Shown piece after piece: positions 22,814-33,291 of a stretch of 64,000 bases of DNA. The position numbers and the translations under genes are program-made. Each line of letters starts with the position of its first letter. The first letter of the stretch is position 1. The DNA comes from Styela clava (lineage: Eukaryota > Chordata > Ascidiacea > Stolidobranchia > Styelidae): positions 18,815,135 through 18,879,134 of the forward strand of contig NC_135255.1 in NCBI RefSeq assembly GCF_964204865.1, given 5' to 3'. The notes under the pieces are model-generated. The model searched no databases. It saw only the letters and a program-made list of their open reading frames with translations, and was not told the origin of the DNA.

Positions 22814-22855
22814 TTACATTCGTTGGACATCTCTATACACAGGAACTGCTAATAA

Positions 22856-24781
22856 TTATATGAATTCAGCTTCGATATCTTTGGGGAAGCCGGGAAAGAA
22901 GAAAAGTTTCTTTTTTAGGGTAGATGTAAAATCACTCATTTCTTTGCCTTCATGCACTGATCGATCCTCAGTGTTGATCGCAGTTTTACTGGAAACTGCG
23001 TTATTTACGATTGTCATTAGCTCCACCAAGTGTTGATCATGAGAATGACGCATAAACACGTTAATAATAGCATTTATGTACCAGCTTCCATCTCGTTGGT
23101 GACGAAACGCTTTAAATCCAGCTTGCGTTGCAAATGAGACCATCGTGTCTGACATCGTGGGTTGTTTCGAAGTTTGAATACCGTGGCTATCTGATGCATC
23201 ACCAGATGGGGGCACACCGCTACTTTGACGTACTGTAGCTTCGAGCGAGTTAAATAGATTTTCAGCTGGTATATCTACACGCTCCATATGCTCAGATCCC
23301 ATATCTACATTACCTCCTCTGCAGAACTGAAAAAAGAATAGCTTCGGTATTCCCTGTAACCTTGCAGCATTCTTGTTATTGAAAATCTCCAACACATCTT
23401 TCACCTTCACCGGGGCTCTATCAAATCCATAAAAGACATCGTCACCATTAAGTTGATCGCCATGCGACATGATTACCACAGCCACAAAATCGCTCGAGCA
23501 AGCTGCCGGCGATTTAACAAAATTCCGAAAAGTTTGGATACTTTCCGCAGCTGTTATATCTGTTCTTGAAAACACCTTGCAGCCCAGTTTGTCCCAAAGA
23601 AGTTCCATATTTCGCCTATCCAAATCAGAGCCATGTCTTTCGTCTGGTTGTCCTTGAAAAGAATTGTTTAAGATCAACACAGTGCCTTTTGGCCTGTGAC
23701 TTATCTTGTAGATGATATCCTGCTGCTCCAAATGTTGATCATAGTCTTCGTCATCTGCGGGTTTTATATCGATCTCCCCAACTGCAGCACAGTATTCTGC
23801 TGTTTCTGGTAGTACCGGCTTCTTCGGGCGTTTAGTTTCAACTTTCTTCCCACCAAAATAATAATTAGTTTGGATTCCGACTGCATTTTTACCGACGACA
23901 TTGATTTGAACATTATTCATGAACCCTCCAAGTCCTTGAAGTTGTTTTGTCAAGTTTGGGATAGGTGATGCTTTATTTCCAATAGTTTCATATTCTGTGG
24001 TGCGAATGCGATTTGTTGTGCTGGTCCCGAGTTCTTTAGGATTAGTCAAGTCAGGATTGTCCCTATTTCTGCTAGATGAGCTGTTGTTTGGTGCACTACT
24101 TTCCATTTCGAAGGAAGAAGCTGATCTCCCAGGTGTATTAGAGCTACTGTTAACCTGCATGCTTGCCGTAAAACTTGGTGTGCCTTGGTTCAGGTGCACA
24201 CAATTCTGATTTCCGCTTTGATTTGCCGGTGGTTGTCCAGGCTCAGTAAACGTTTGCTGATTGCTGTCTTGTAAGGATGAAAATGCATGAGGCATGCTTG
24301 CCTCACCATGGATAGGTATACTTCTCAAAGATTCTTGATCAATGTCCATTGGTTCGATATTATTTGCGCCAGATTGAGATGGGTGCCTTCTCATAGAGTC
24401 ACAGACAGAGTTATCGCTATGGGTAGGGTTTCTGTGTCCAACGTCGTGCGTCGCAGGCTCAGGCTCTCTCGAATTTGTATTTTGCTCTGGCGGCTGGGAT
24501 AAATACCTTCGAAAGCTATCCACCAATTTGTGAAGATTTTCAGGAGTGGCTTTACGCCCATTTCTTCTTTGCCATAGCGATAGCATTTGATATTTCTGTT
24601 CTTTCACATCATGAATATAGTCCGCTCTGATGTCATCGATTTGATATTCGGTTAAATTCAACCCTCTCGTTCTGCTGCGAGCAAACTCTTTCCACTCACT
24701 GTTATTGCTAAACAATTTCATGACTTTATAAAACTCATCTTCAATTCGTTGATGGCTGGCAGAGCCTTTATTTTGTGCCAT
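22856..24781 (-). CDS. gene C: death domain - amyloid-like motif - caspase
   Basis: A 641-residue intronless frame. It begins with a death domain (about 10-93; 'EQKYQMLSLW', 'GRKATPENLHKLV'), which should recruit it to death-domain adaptors. A long Ser/Asn/Gln/Pro-rich linker follows (about 94-285). Then comes the motif 'VQINVVGKNAVGIQTNYYFG' (291-310) and a caspase domain (about 330-632). Catalytic His440 is in IMSHGD and Cys487 in QFCRG. S1 arginines are R382 (ERHGSDLD) and R560 (FKAFRH), followed by GSWYINA, so this copy looks catalytically competent. The inter-subunit segment (about 500-540) contains Asp residues such as SGDASD, where self-processing could occur. It is the clearest member of the cluster. 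The ATG at 24781 starts just ahead of the death domain. Confidence 0.93.
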   Translation of the reverse strand: MAQNKGSASHQRIEDEFYKVMKLFSNNSEWKEFARSRTRGLNLTEYQIDDIRADYIHDVKEQKYQMLSLWQRRNGRKATPENLHKLVDSFRRYLSQPPEQNTNSREPEPATHDVGHRNPTHSDNSVCDSMRRHPSQSGANNIEPMDIDQESLRSIPIHGEASMPHAFSSLQDSNQQTFTEPGQPPANQSGNQNCVHLNQGTPSFTASMQVNSSSNTPGRSASSFEMESSAPNNSSSSRNRDNPDLTNPKELGTSTTNRIRTTEYETIGNKASPIPNLTKQLQGLGGFMNNVQINVVGKNAVGIQTNYYFGGKKVETKRPKKPVLPETAEYCAAVGEIDIKPADDEDYDQHLEQQDIIYKISHRPKGTVLILNNSFQGQPDERHGSDLDRRNMELLWDKLGCKVFSRTDITAAESIQTFRNFVKSPAACSSDFVAVVIMSHGDQLNGDDVFYGFDRAPVKVKDVLEIFNNKNAARLQGIPKLFFFQFCRGGNVDMGSEHMERVDIPAENLFNSLEATVRQSSGVPPSGDASDSHGIQTSKQPTMSDTMVSFATQAGFKAFRHQRDGSWYINAIINVFMRHSHDQHLVELMTIVNNAVSSKTAINTEDRSVHEGKEMSDFTSTLKKKLFFFPGFPKDIEAEFI

Positions 24782-24887
24782 CTTTGCTTTGACAACTATA
24801 ATCTTGTTGTATCTTAATTTTTAATATTCAGATATTGTAAATGGTTTCTGTTATGTAGAAAAAAATTTATGAATAGCATTCACGGTA

Positions 24888-25016
24888 GATATTTATCCCG
24901 GGGAAGAGGATACCTAATAAAGGATATATAGCGAACCATGGCCTCTGGCAATTTGGTCTGGTTACCAGTCCATGTCGGGTAAGGGATTAAGTGATTAGTT
25001 AACCGTCTAACCCAGT
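24888..25016 (-). mobile_element. SINE 3' part
   Basis: The plus strand reads 'tatttatcccggggaagagg ... ggttaccagtccatgtcggg', the tail half of the tRNA-derived SINE with its end at the low-coordinate side. The tRNA-like head is missing. Confidence 0.6.
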
Positions 25017-25090
25017 GTTTCCCAACTCGAGTCCGCGGTCTCAAATGAGTCCGCGGAGCGCTTGAATTAGTCCGCAACGAGCAAGAAACA
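25011..25090. mobile_element. hAT end fragment
   Basis: 'cagtgtttcccaactcgagt' followed by 'ccgcggtctc' is an hAT-type terminus with a subterminal 'gtccgcgg' block. Similar ends occur at 7890-7960, 35825-35890 and 38912-38960. Confidence 0.45.
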
Positions 25091-25405
25091 CAAAACACTT
25101 TTTTCAAAGTCTTTGCTAAACTTAATCATCAACCAAGTTACGATTTACGTTAGAATTTACATAAAACATAAAAAGCAAGTTTATTCACATAACATTACTC
25201 AAGTTAATAATTACTGGATACTGAGTAGGGCTGGGCATATATTCGTCATTGCCAATTGGACAACAAACGGCAGAGTTATTGATTAAAATATAGTGAAATC
25301 ATCCAAAGTTAGCTGCTTTTACGGTACCGTACGGTAATTAGAAGTGCGGTGGCGAGCTTATTCCAGTATTCAGCAGGATGCTCCACACCCCCAAAGCTTG
25401 AAAAT

Positions 25406-26184
25406 CGGTCTTACTACTTACTGAATACAGCGCGAAACACCGCAAAGAGCGCAAAACAGTGCGAAACAGCGCAAAACAGAGGGAAACAGCGCAAAACAGT
25501 GTGGAAACAGCGCAAAACAGCGCGAAAGTGCGCAAAACAGAGGGAAACAGTGTGAAGCAGAAAAAATTTTTGCAATGAGTTCGGGGCACCTTGTTTTGAG
25601 TTGGAGTACCACGGCAGCAAATTAAAAACACAAACCAACGTATGTAGCCAGTAATGCTGTAATGACAGGTCTGCCCCTGCTGGTGACACATTTTGGGTAC
25701 CATAATTTAGAACATTTTCCATATGGATATGGTTGGCTTTAGGGTTAGGGTTAGGTAAAAGGGACCTCCAGAAGTATGTGCACCAAGATGGCGCACAACC
25801 TGAAAAGAGTATGTGTGTGTGTAGCGGATTCAGGTTGTGCGACATATTGCTGCACATACTTCTGGAGCACCAAAAAGGTAGATAAAATTTCGCATGGTGA
25901 CCTATAATCCGGTACATAACCTTGTAAATATGCCGGAAATAGCGCCATAAAACCATGGCGAGAGGCGCCGTGGTTCTTTCGTGGCAGGAGGTGGTAATGA
26001 CTACGTCTCCTGTTTTGCGCTGTTTCCCTCTGTTTTGCGCTGGTTTCCTTCTGTTTCGCGCTGTTTTCCTCTCTTTTGCGCTGTTTCACGCTATTTTGCG
26101 CTGTTTCGCGCTCTTTTGCGCTGTTTCGCGCTGTTTTGCGCTCTTTGCGGTGTTTCGCGCTGTATTCAGTAAGTAGTAAGACCC
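25406..26184. mobile_element. foldback element with 9-bp target duplication
   Basis: The arms (25406-25560 and about 26008-26184) are long inverted repeats built of short units such as 'gcgcaaaacag' and 'gcgcgaaacag'. The outer ends 'cggtcttactacttactgaa' and '...cagtaagtagtaagaccc' are inverted with one mismatch. Both sides are flanked by 'cttgaaaat' (25397-25405 and 26185-26193). A 9-bp duplication and foldback arms suit a Mutator-like foldback element. The loop carries a nested MITE at 25762-25872. Confidence 0.85.
25762..25872. mobile_element. short MITE nested in the foldback loop
   Basis: The arms 'gaagtatgtgcaccaagatg' / 'gcgcacaacctg' and 'caggttgtgcgac' / 'gcacatacttctgg' mirror one another. 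It is the same family as 10994-11103. Confidence 0.75.
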
Positions 26185-26387
26185 CTTGAAAATGGTTGCA
26201 ATTTGTTTCTTGAGTCATTGAGTGTATTGTTCATTTTGTCAATACATATCATAAAATTTTCATTCGATTCAGAAATTTCACATACGGTACTCTTCTGACT
26301 ACCGGTATAAAAGTTATAAACAACTCACTAATATTTATTTTTTACTATACAGAAAGCACATGTGACCAAATTGTGATAATGAGGAGG

Positions 26388-26526
26388 CTTATGCTTCCGA
26401 AAACAAACAATATAACTAATCCCATACCCGACTTGGAATGGTAACCGGACGAGAGGCCGTGGTTCGCCATATGAATAAGCCGTCTCATCGGCTTTCCTCT
26501 CCCCCGGGATAAATATGTAAATCCTA
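26388..26526 (+). mobile_element. SINE 3' part
   Basis: The plus strand reads from 'atgcttccgaaaacaaacaa' through 'gagaggccgtggttcgcc' to 'ccccgggataaatatgtaaa' and ends with 'tcctatcctatcct'. The head is missing. Confidence 0.65.
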
Positions 26527-26559
26527 TCCTATCCTTATTCCAGTTTATAATTTGTTTCA

Positions 26560-27710
26560 TTTTTTTTTTTTTTAAATGGATCCACAATGTGGATTATTCA
26601 ATATGTAAATAATAAATAAATTAAATATAAATAAAGATATATTGTGTACCGCAAGTGAACAAACATATATATCAGTAATATCAAGATAATTCCATTTTCA
26701 AGATTAACTCCGTATTCTATCTTTCTGAAACCCTACAATTTCGCCTTTCTGTCTCACGGTAGCAGTTCCCTTTTCTTTACATATAGTCCACTAGTTGCGC
26801 TTTGAGGCTAATTTCCATGACGTCATAAATGAATTCTAATCATCGTATATAAGCAGTCCAGTATTATAATATTTTCGCTATATCTAAAAAAATATTATTA
26901 AACACATAAAGTGTTTGAAAACACACTGCAACAACTTTTACCAGAATTTAATATTAAAATTGATTATTTTTCACGTCACCGTTTCATGGGCCCTAGTTTC
27001 GTTATGATCGTAAATAAAAAAAAATAACAAGAGAGCTATGCTCAAATATATGGACACGTAGAGTCACATAATTTTGATGACGTCATAGCAAAAAAAAAAG
27101 TAATAGCATTCTGGAGAAAATTTTTATCTTCAACCACTGAAAATTTCAAAGCAATTGGTCCAGTATTCGAAGAGAAAAGCGACTTTTTAAAAACGTGTCA
27201 AAGAACAAGAACAACAACATAATATTGAAACGATCGTTATGTCCACTACGTGTCCAATAATAACAATAAATTTGTCCCGTTTTCTGGTTCATGGTGATCT
27301 CTATCCTCCATAGATTTTACGTAGGCCATTCTTCTTTAAATTCACTGTATTTATTGAAGTACGACCCCCAAGAATCTTGGTGCCTATAATGTGGTTTATA
27401 TACTAAGTATCCACTACTCAATGATGCATGAAAGAATATAAGTGTAATTATAAGTTTATTTCGACTCCATAATCAGCAATAGACGATAAATAAATAGATA
27501 AAAACAAAAGTAACTGATTATAGAATCGGGAAAGCGAACAAAACCTAGAGTAAGGTTTGAAACGTACAGATTTTAGATGGAAAGGTATTGATAAAAGAAG
27601 TAGTACGTGTTCGCTCACCCACCCAAGAAAATTAGTAGTCTCATTTTGACAACAGCAAAGGCAACAAAATAAAAAAATGGGTCAAAAACGACTTAATGAC
27701 AACAGATGAC
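26560..27710. other. repeat-rich, no gene seen
   Basis: A 'gagagctatgctcaaatata' repeat with a simple A-rich tail lies at about 27000-27245, and a 'tttatttcgactccataat' repeat at 27440-27620. The latter recurs at 27985-28090 and, inverted, at 62690-62760. No protein-coding signal was found. Confidence 0.4.
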
Positions 27711-27741
27711 TGTTGACGGCACCAGCTGACGACGATGGAAA

Positions 27742-27813
27742 GGAAATTCCCCTCATTAGTTGCAGTAATTATGACGTCACTGGTCAGTACATGCCGGTCA
27801 TGTGAATATAAAG
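27742..27813 (+). promoter_or_regulatory. kappaB - CRE - TATA module
   Basis: Three consensus elements lie in order within 72 bases: 27742-27751 is the complement of GGGAATTTCC (NF-kappaB type), 27772-27779 is TGACGTCA (CRE/ATF), and 27807-27813 is TATAAAG. This order resembles inducible immune promoters. Nothing clearly coding follows directly; gene D starts 2.4 kb downstream. It may instead be the promoter of a solo LTR or a chance cluster. Confidence 0.45.
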
Positions 27814-28423
27814 GGGAAAACCCTGGTCTGCCTATCGGTTCTCGTTTGTTGCGAGCTTCTATCTTCCGTTTTTCGTTCTTTTGCTCAGATTTATATATCG
27901 TCGATATCTTTGTATCGTTGTATGATTCGATTTTCATTTAAAACATTAGTATAGGTCGATTAACAAATGATTTATATTGTTAGATAGATAGATTTATTTT
28001 GAAGACTCCATAATACACACAAAAAATAAAAGGCTGAAAGGAGAATTCTGGAGAGCGAGCAAAACCTTTAAAAAAGTTGAAAAAACATGAGAAATATCAT
28101 GTGCCCGCCCACCAGCACACACGCAAAAAAAAATCACAAAAAACACAAACCTTTAGCCTTCCTTCCGGCTGTTTTACTTTTGAAGCACTTAATCTACAGT
28201 AATAATGATTTAAAGACAATGTTAGTGTCAAGGGGTGTAGTGGAGAATCGGAGCTTAGACAGCGTTATGTTGCAGACTCAGATTACAGATTTTTTGTAAT
28301 GTTCGGTTCTGTTATAAGTTATACGGGTACCGGTACTGTTTTTTTAGGTGAACTTTTCTATTATAAAAAAAATAAGCACTGGTGCTTTTACTGCAGTACC
28401 GTATAACGTACAGGTAAATTACA

Positions 28424-29775
28424 GTAAAAGTGCCTAACTTCGGACAGTTCCCAACTTCGGACAAAAATTTTAAACGGCCATATCTTGACTAATAAGCACT
28501 ATATATTGCCAATTTCAATTATTAATAGGTAGAGCTGTTATATACCGGTATACAGCTATTCTCATTTTTTTTAATGTTGCTTAATTATTTTTTCTTAAAA
28601 AACGGAAATACTCGCTATCCAACGGCACAGAGCGTCGCTTCTACTTAAGCTATCATCGTCAAAATACCACCATCCGGTAGAGGGCAATAACAATGTATAT
28701 AATTCATCAGAGTGATCACAAGATGTCAAACGAGATTTAAATAGAACGTAAAAATCTGAATTGTAAATGCCGTAAAAATATTGGGATTTCACACTGCGTC
28801 AAAAGTTACGTCAACCTTACGTAGATCATTTTTCACTCACTTCCAAGACGACGTCACACTGCGCAGTGGAAATGAACTTTGACGCCCGCCACAATGGCGC
28901 CTAATTGACAATTTCCGTTTAAGGTAAAGACCCATTCCAGTGTCATATTTTTGTATTTTGTTCGGTCCGTGTGTGAACATATGCCAAAATCACATTAAAA
29001 AGAATACATATCTTACGTAATCAATGTCGTCAAAATTCGAAAATATAAAAACTAGAGAAATTCCAACGTCCATGTGGCACTGTATACTGACTAAAACAAT
29101 TATTCTATGCTTTGAAGTCAAAATAAACAGTTACTGAATACAGCCGTTTGAAAAATTCATTGTATTTCTAACCAAAATCATGGAACCTATCTCAATGTCA
29201 ATTAACGAGATTAAATTGAAGATTAAACTTCACAATTGGGTTCGCCGTATGTTTGATGAAGAATTACCTGTAAAGATAACAGCGTAACATCAACAAAGCT
29301 ATCCGTCGAGAATAATATTTCAAAGACTTACAAGCCGGTTAAAATGTTTCATTGTGTTTGCATTAGATTAATTTGCGTATGTTAGTTCCTGATTCAAATG
29401 GCTAACATGTTATTATACTGATCTGATTTAACGAAAATACGAAAGAAATGGCAACGATGTAAACATAGGAAATTTCAGATAATGCCGCGACGTTGAGATG
29501 TTACATTACTTCGCCGATGGAGCGCCTTATCTTCACACAATGACTTGATTATGTCACCTGCATCAAAAGCCTCTTCCTCTCTGTGCGTCGCAGTTGCGCA
29601 GTGAGGAAAATTATTCCTATAGTAAAAATGTTCCGATAAGCCCTGAAATTTGCAGAGAATGTAAAGTAACGCATAAATGTATTACCGAGCAATTTTGGCG
29701 CCGTTTGGACAATAAATGGTCAAGTTATTGATTAAAATATGGTAATTTTGTCCGAAGTTAGGCACTTATACGGTA
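28424..29775. mobile_element. TIR element, about 1.35 kb
   Basis: The left end 'aagtgcctaacttcggacag' and the right end 'tgtccgaagttaggcactt' are inverted over about 19 bases. The subterminal parts are also alike ('tttaaacggccatatcttgac' vs 'atggtcaagttattg'). A diverged end fragment lies at 25230-25330. The interior holds no transposase frame. It ends 445 bases before gene D. Confidence 0.75.
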
Positions 29776-30181
29776 CATATTGAGCAAAATTGTCAAATTT
29801 TAGAGACTTCCATCTGGCCATTATATCAATGTACAATGTATGTCCGTCTTTCCATGTCATCTAGCCGCCTAGCTACAGTAGGGCACAGTTTGCTGATTCA
29901 AAGATGTCCCGAAACTTGGTTTGAGAAACCACTCTGATTGTGTCTGAGAAGCGTTAAAGAGTTGAATGTTTTGACATTGCAGGGTAGTGTCTTGGATTCA
30001 TATCGTACCAAGTGTTTAATAATTTGCGTAGGCAATGCAGAACACAAAAAGTTTGTTCCAAACTATGGCAGTATGGTGACTCCCGGCATAGTGATGTCTT
30101 CTTGTGCAGAGCCTTGGTGAAATACCATCGTGAATCGTCGCCAAAAAAATCTAATGAATCTTGTTCTTCATGTATTTTTCA

Positions 30182-30220
30182 GATCGTTTTTATTTTAAGT
30201 ATTTTAGCTGACAGTCTGTG
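30182..30220 (+). other. possible 5' UTR acceptor of gene D
   Basis: 'TTCATGTATTTTTCAG' ends at 30181, 39 bases before the ATG of gene D. An AG-ended pyrimidine tract just ahead of a start codon suggests a spliced 5' leader, the first exon of which is not identified. Confidence 0.4.
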
Positions 30221-31663
30221 ATGTCATCAAAAATTCCTGGGAAACAGATTTATAAATTCATTGATAAATTTGATACTCAACCAGAATTTCTCGAATTTGC
30301 TCGAAGTGAACTCGAAATTAGTAATCGTGAGATAAATGATGTTACCGCAGATCACTCTGGTAGCAGAGAGCAAAAATATCAAATACTATATCTATGGGTT
30401 AAAAAAAATGGCCGTGCAGCGACTCTCGAAAAGTTAGAGCAGCTGAAACATAATTTTGACACTGGTAATGAGGAAAATGATGAAGAAGTTCAACAACAGC
30501 CCACTTCGAGTTACTCGGAACCGGGAAGAGCTCGGGTTCCGCCACCAGGTGGTGTACAACAACCCAATAATACATCAGTTAAAAGAGTCGCTGTAGAAAG
30601 TTCCTCTGAATCAAAAACACCTGCACATGAAGTCCAAAAAGCATTTAACGAAAAATACAGTCACGTTGAGCAACAACTAAACTCTCGACATGAAGAAATA
30701 TCGGTAGGCAGCATTGCTGATCAATTTTGCGAATTACAAACTGCTAATGAATCCCATCTATGCGGGGAAGTTGCTTCAATCAAAGTGCAGAGTTGCTCAC
30801 ATGAGGATATACACTCAATAATGAGGCATGATAACATTTATCAAATATCTCCAAATCCCAAAGGATATGTGCTTATAATAAACAATAATTTTCGAGGGCA
30901 AGAGGGAGAGAGAATCGGTGCGAAAAAGGATGTTGAAAACATGAATCGTTTATGGAGTGAATTGGGTTGTAAAGTTGCTGTAAAAGAGGATTTAAACGCA
31001 GTTGAAATTCGTGATACATTAGAAAAAGTAGCACGATCTCCAAATATATCAGCGTATAGTTTTGTTGTGGTCTTCATTATGTCTCATGGCGATATACAGA
31101 ACGGCACTGAAGTTGTGCTTGGCGCAGACAGCTCTCCTGTTACAATCAATCAAATTTTAGCGCCATTCAGTAATGACAGATGCCGAGCATTAGCAGGAAA
31201 ACCGAAGTTATTTTTCTTGCAGTTTTGCAGAGGATGTATTATTGACACTGGAGGAGAATACCTTTGTCAAGATGATAGGCTAGAAGATTTATTCAAATCT
31301 TTAATGAACCATTTTCCTTCTGAAGAAGTTTGCATGAGTGATTTGAGCAGCCAACGAAGTTTACCAGTAAGGTCTGATATGCTCATATCATACGCAACAC
31401 AATCAGGTTATATGGCATTTCGCAATGGAAGAGGAAGTTGGTTTATTAATGCAATAGCAAATATATTCATGAAGTACGCTCATATTGAGCATGTCGCTGA
31501 TTTAATGATTCGTGTGAGAAGTGCAGTCTGTGCAAAAACTGGGTTAACTCCGTTGAATGACACTATAAATGTACCATGCAAAGAGATGAGTGAAAGTAGT
31601 GACTTTCTGACTAAAAAACTTTATCTACTCCCTGGATATCCAAGGGATGATATATTGGATTAG
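30221..31663 (+). CDS. gene D: death domain caspase without the linker motif
   Basis: A 480-residue intronless frame starting at the ATG at 30221. A death domain occupies about 8-80 ('EQKYQILYLW', 'GRAATLEKLEQL'). A short acidic and Pro-rich linker follows, lacking the G-K-N motif of genes B and C. The caspase covers about 185-475. Catalytic His289 is in IMSHGD and Cys336 in QFCRG. S1 arginines are R231 (ERIGAKKD) and R401 (YMAFRN), with GSWFINA next, so the enzyme looks intact. The inter-subunit segment is about 345-385. It lies on the opposite strand from genes A-C and 5.4 kb from gene C, with transposons between. By family it should act in apoptosis or immune signalling; the partner is unknown. 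Confidence 0.93.
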   Translation: MSSKIPGKQIYKFIDKFDTQPEFLEFARSELEISNREINDVTADHSGSREQKYQILYLWVKKNGRAATLEKLEQLKHNFDTGNEENDEEVQQQPTSSYSEPGRARVPPPGGVQQPNNTSVKRVAVESSSESKTPAHEVQKAFNEKYSHVEQQLNSRHEEISVGSIADQFCELQTANESHLCGEVASIKVQSCSHEDIHSIMRHDNIYQISPNPKGYVLIINNNFRGQEGERIGAKKDVENMNRLWSELGCKVAVKEDLNAVEIRDTLEKVARSPNISAYSFVVVFIMSHGDIQNGTEVVLGADSSPVTINQILAPFSNDRCRALAGKPKLFFLQFCRGCIIDTGGEYLCQDDRLEDLFKSLMNHFPSEEVCMSDLSSQRSLPVRSDMLISYATQSGYMAFRNGRGSWFINAIANIFMKYAHIEHVADLMIRVRSAVCAKTGLTPLNDTINVPCKEMSESSDFLTKKLYLLPGYPRDDILD

Positions 31664-31869
31664 GAACAGAAAATAACCAACAAAATCTGAGTTGAAATGG
31701 ATCCTTTATGGCTTCATTTCATTCGCCTATTACCTCTTTGAAGTCTAAGACCAGTCATCTATGAATACAGAAATTTCGGTTCTACTTTAGCACGAGGGCT
31801 ACCGTCGTAAATGGCCAATCCAGATTTGTGGACTAGTTATGCTCGAGGGCTGTAATATGTATGCTATAG

Positions 31870-32250
31870 CACAGGGATGGGCATTTACTTTTCTGAGTGG
31901 GCCAGTTACACAAAATAACTTTATGACTTGGGCGGTGGCTCAAAACTCACTATGAATAAAAAACAGGAGTATCCTGAAGTATGCGCACCAAGATGGCGCA
32001 CAACCTGAACTCAGGTTGTGTATCAGGTTAGGGTTCAGGTTGTGCGACATCTTTGTGCGCATACTTCAGGAGCACCAAAACAGGTTATTTACAACAGCTA
32101 GGCTAACGTCTATAGCAAAAAGACATTATTTTTATCTATATTTTCAACAGAAATTTACGTCCATAAAAATTATAGTCATAATTTCATCAGACACTAAAGG
32201 GCCGGATGAAAAACTTCGTTGTGCCGTAATTTGCCCAACCATACTGTAGC
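31870..32250. mobile_element. hAT-like element interrupted by a MITE
   Basis: The left end 'cagggatgggcatttacttt' and the right 'gtaatttgcccaaccatactg' are inverted. The copy at 13125-13370 is related. A 'gcgcacaacctg' MITE sits inside at 31966-32077. Confidence 0.5.
31966..32077. mobile_element. short MITE, 'gcgcacaacctg' family
   Basis: The arms 'gaagtatgcgcaccaagatg' and 'gtgcgcatacttcaggagc' mirror each other, with 'cacaacctga' / 'caggttgtgcgac' inside. Confidence 0.75.
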
Positions 32251-33290
32251 ACCAGCTAAATGTAGATCTCACGCTGTAATAACATCGAAATTTTTTAATT
32301 AGCACATTATATATGTGTGGTAAAAAAAAAACGATAATTGTAGATTTATTATTGTTTGAACTAGAACCCAACCCAAAAGTCTGATTGAAGTCTTTGATTT
32401 TTTGCTTGATGCGGCTTTCGTCTGTGATAAAATCCAGGATTATGATACTAAATTGCCCACATATGTTTAATTGAATTTCGAAGAATGTAATTTTCTATGA
32501 TACTAAATTGCTCACTTATATTTGATTTCATTAGTTTTCATTTTTTTTGTAATTTTACAGATTAATATTTTTAGGCAACCACTGATGTACTAAGAATTAA
32601 GTGTGTATTTTATACTATATTGTTTTCAACTTTTTATCGAATTTGTATTGCTCTTATAACTGTCAATTTACCACTTTTCTAATTTTGAAACTATGAAATG
32701 ATTTTTAACTCATTAAATAACTAAATAATGTTTACCATTTCTTTTATACACTTTTATCTGATAATGAAAGATTTTCATGAAATTGCCAAACGAAACGAAA
32801 TTTTTTTGTTTTTTGTTTGTTCATATTACTATTGCGTAGAAAATTTCAGTGATGATTATGAATGATATTTCATCTTGTAAATGATACGTTTTTTGTCGGC
32901 TGGACAACTTTGTATAAAAAAGAAAAACAAATACTGTGGAGCCAACTGATCTGGCTACCTTACTTGATACAGTATTCAGTACTCCCAAAGTATGTGTATC
33001 AGGTTGGGGTACAAATACTACGAGAGTCATTGCTAGTCCCCTAACTCTACAATAAAACTTAAAATGAGAAAAGTTAGAATAAAATTATGGCCTAACCCTA
33101 ACCTGGTACACATACTACATTCCGGTGTTCGCTATCTTGGTTTACAAACCTCAGCAGCGCCCAGTGTTCATATAGTAGACGTCAATTTGAATTATCATAT
33201 TTTACGGACCATAAGAGCGATACCCTGTATTATAAGGCGCACTGTCAATAAATTGCTTGGGTTGAGTTTTTATTCCTACATAAAATACAT
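32078..33290. other. no gene seen
   Basis: AT-rich sequence. A partial 'gtatgtgtatcaggttgggg' MITE piece lies at about 32985-33150, linked to the copy that follows. Confidence 0.4.
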
Positions 33291-33291
33291 T

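Noticed and set aside
25338..26218. Frames of 120-180 codons with repeated FALFRAVLR-like units
   Set aside because: They are translations of the foldback element's repetitive arms; both strands and several frames are open because of the repeat, not selection.
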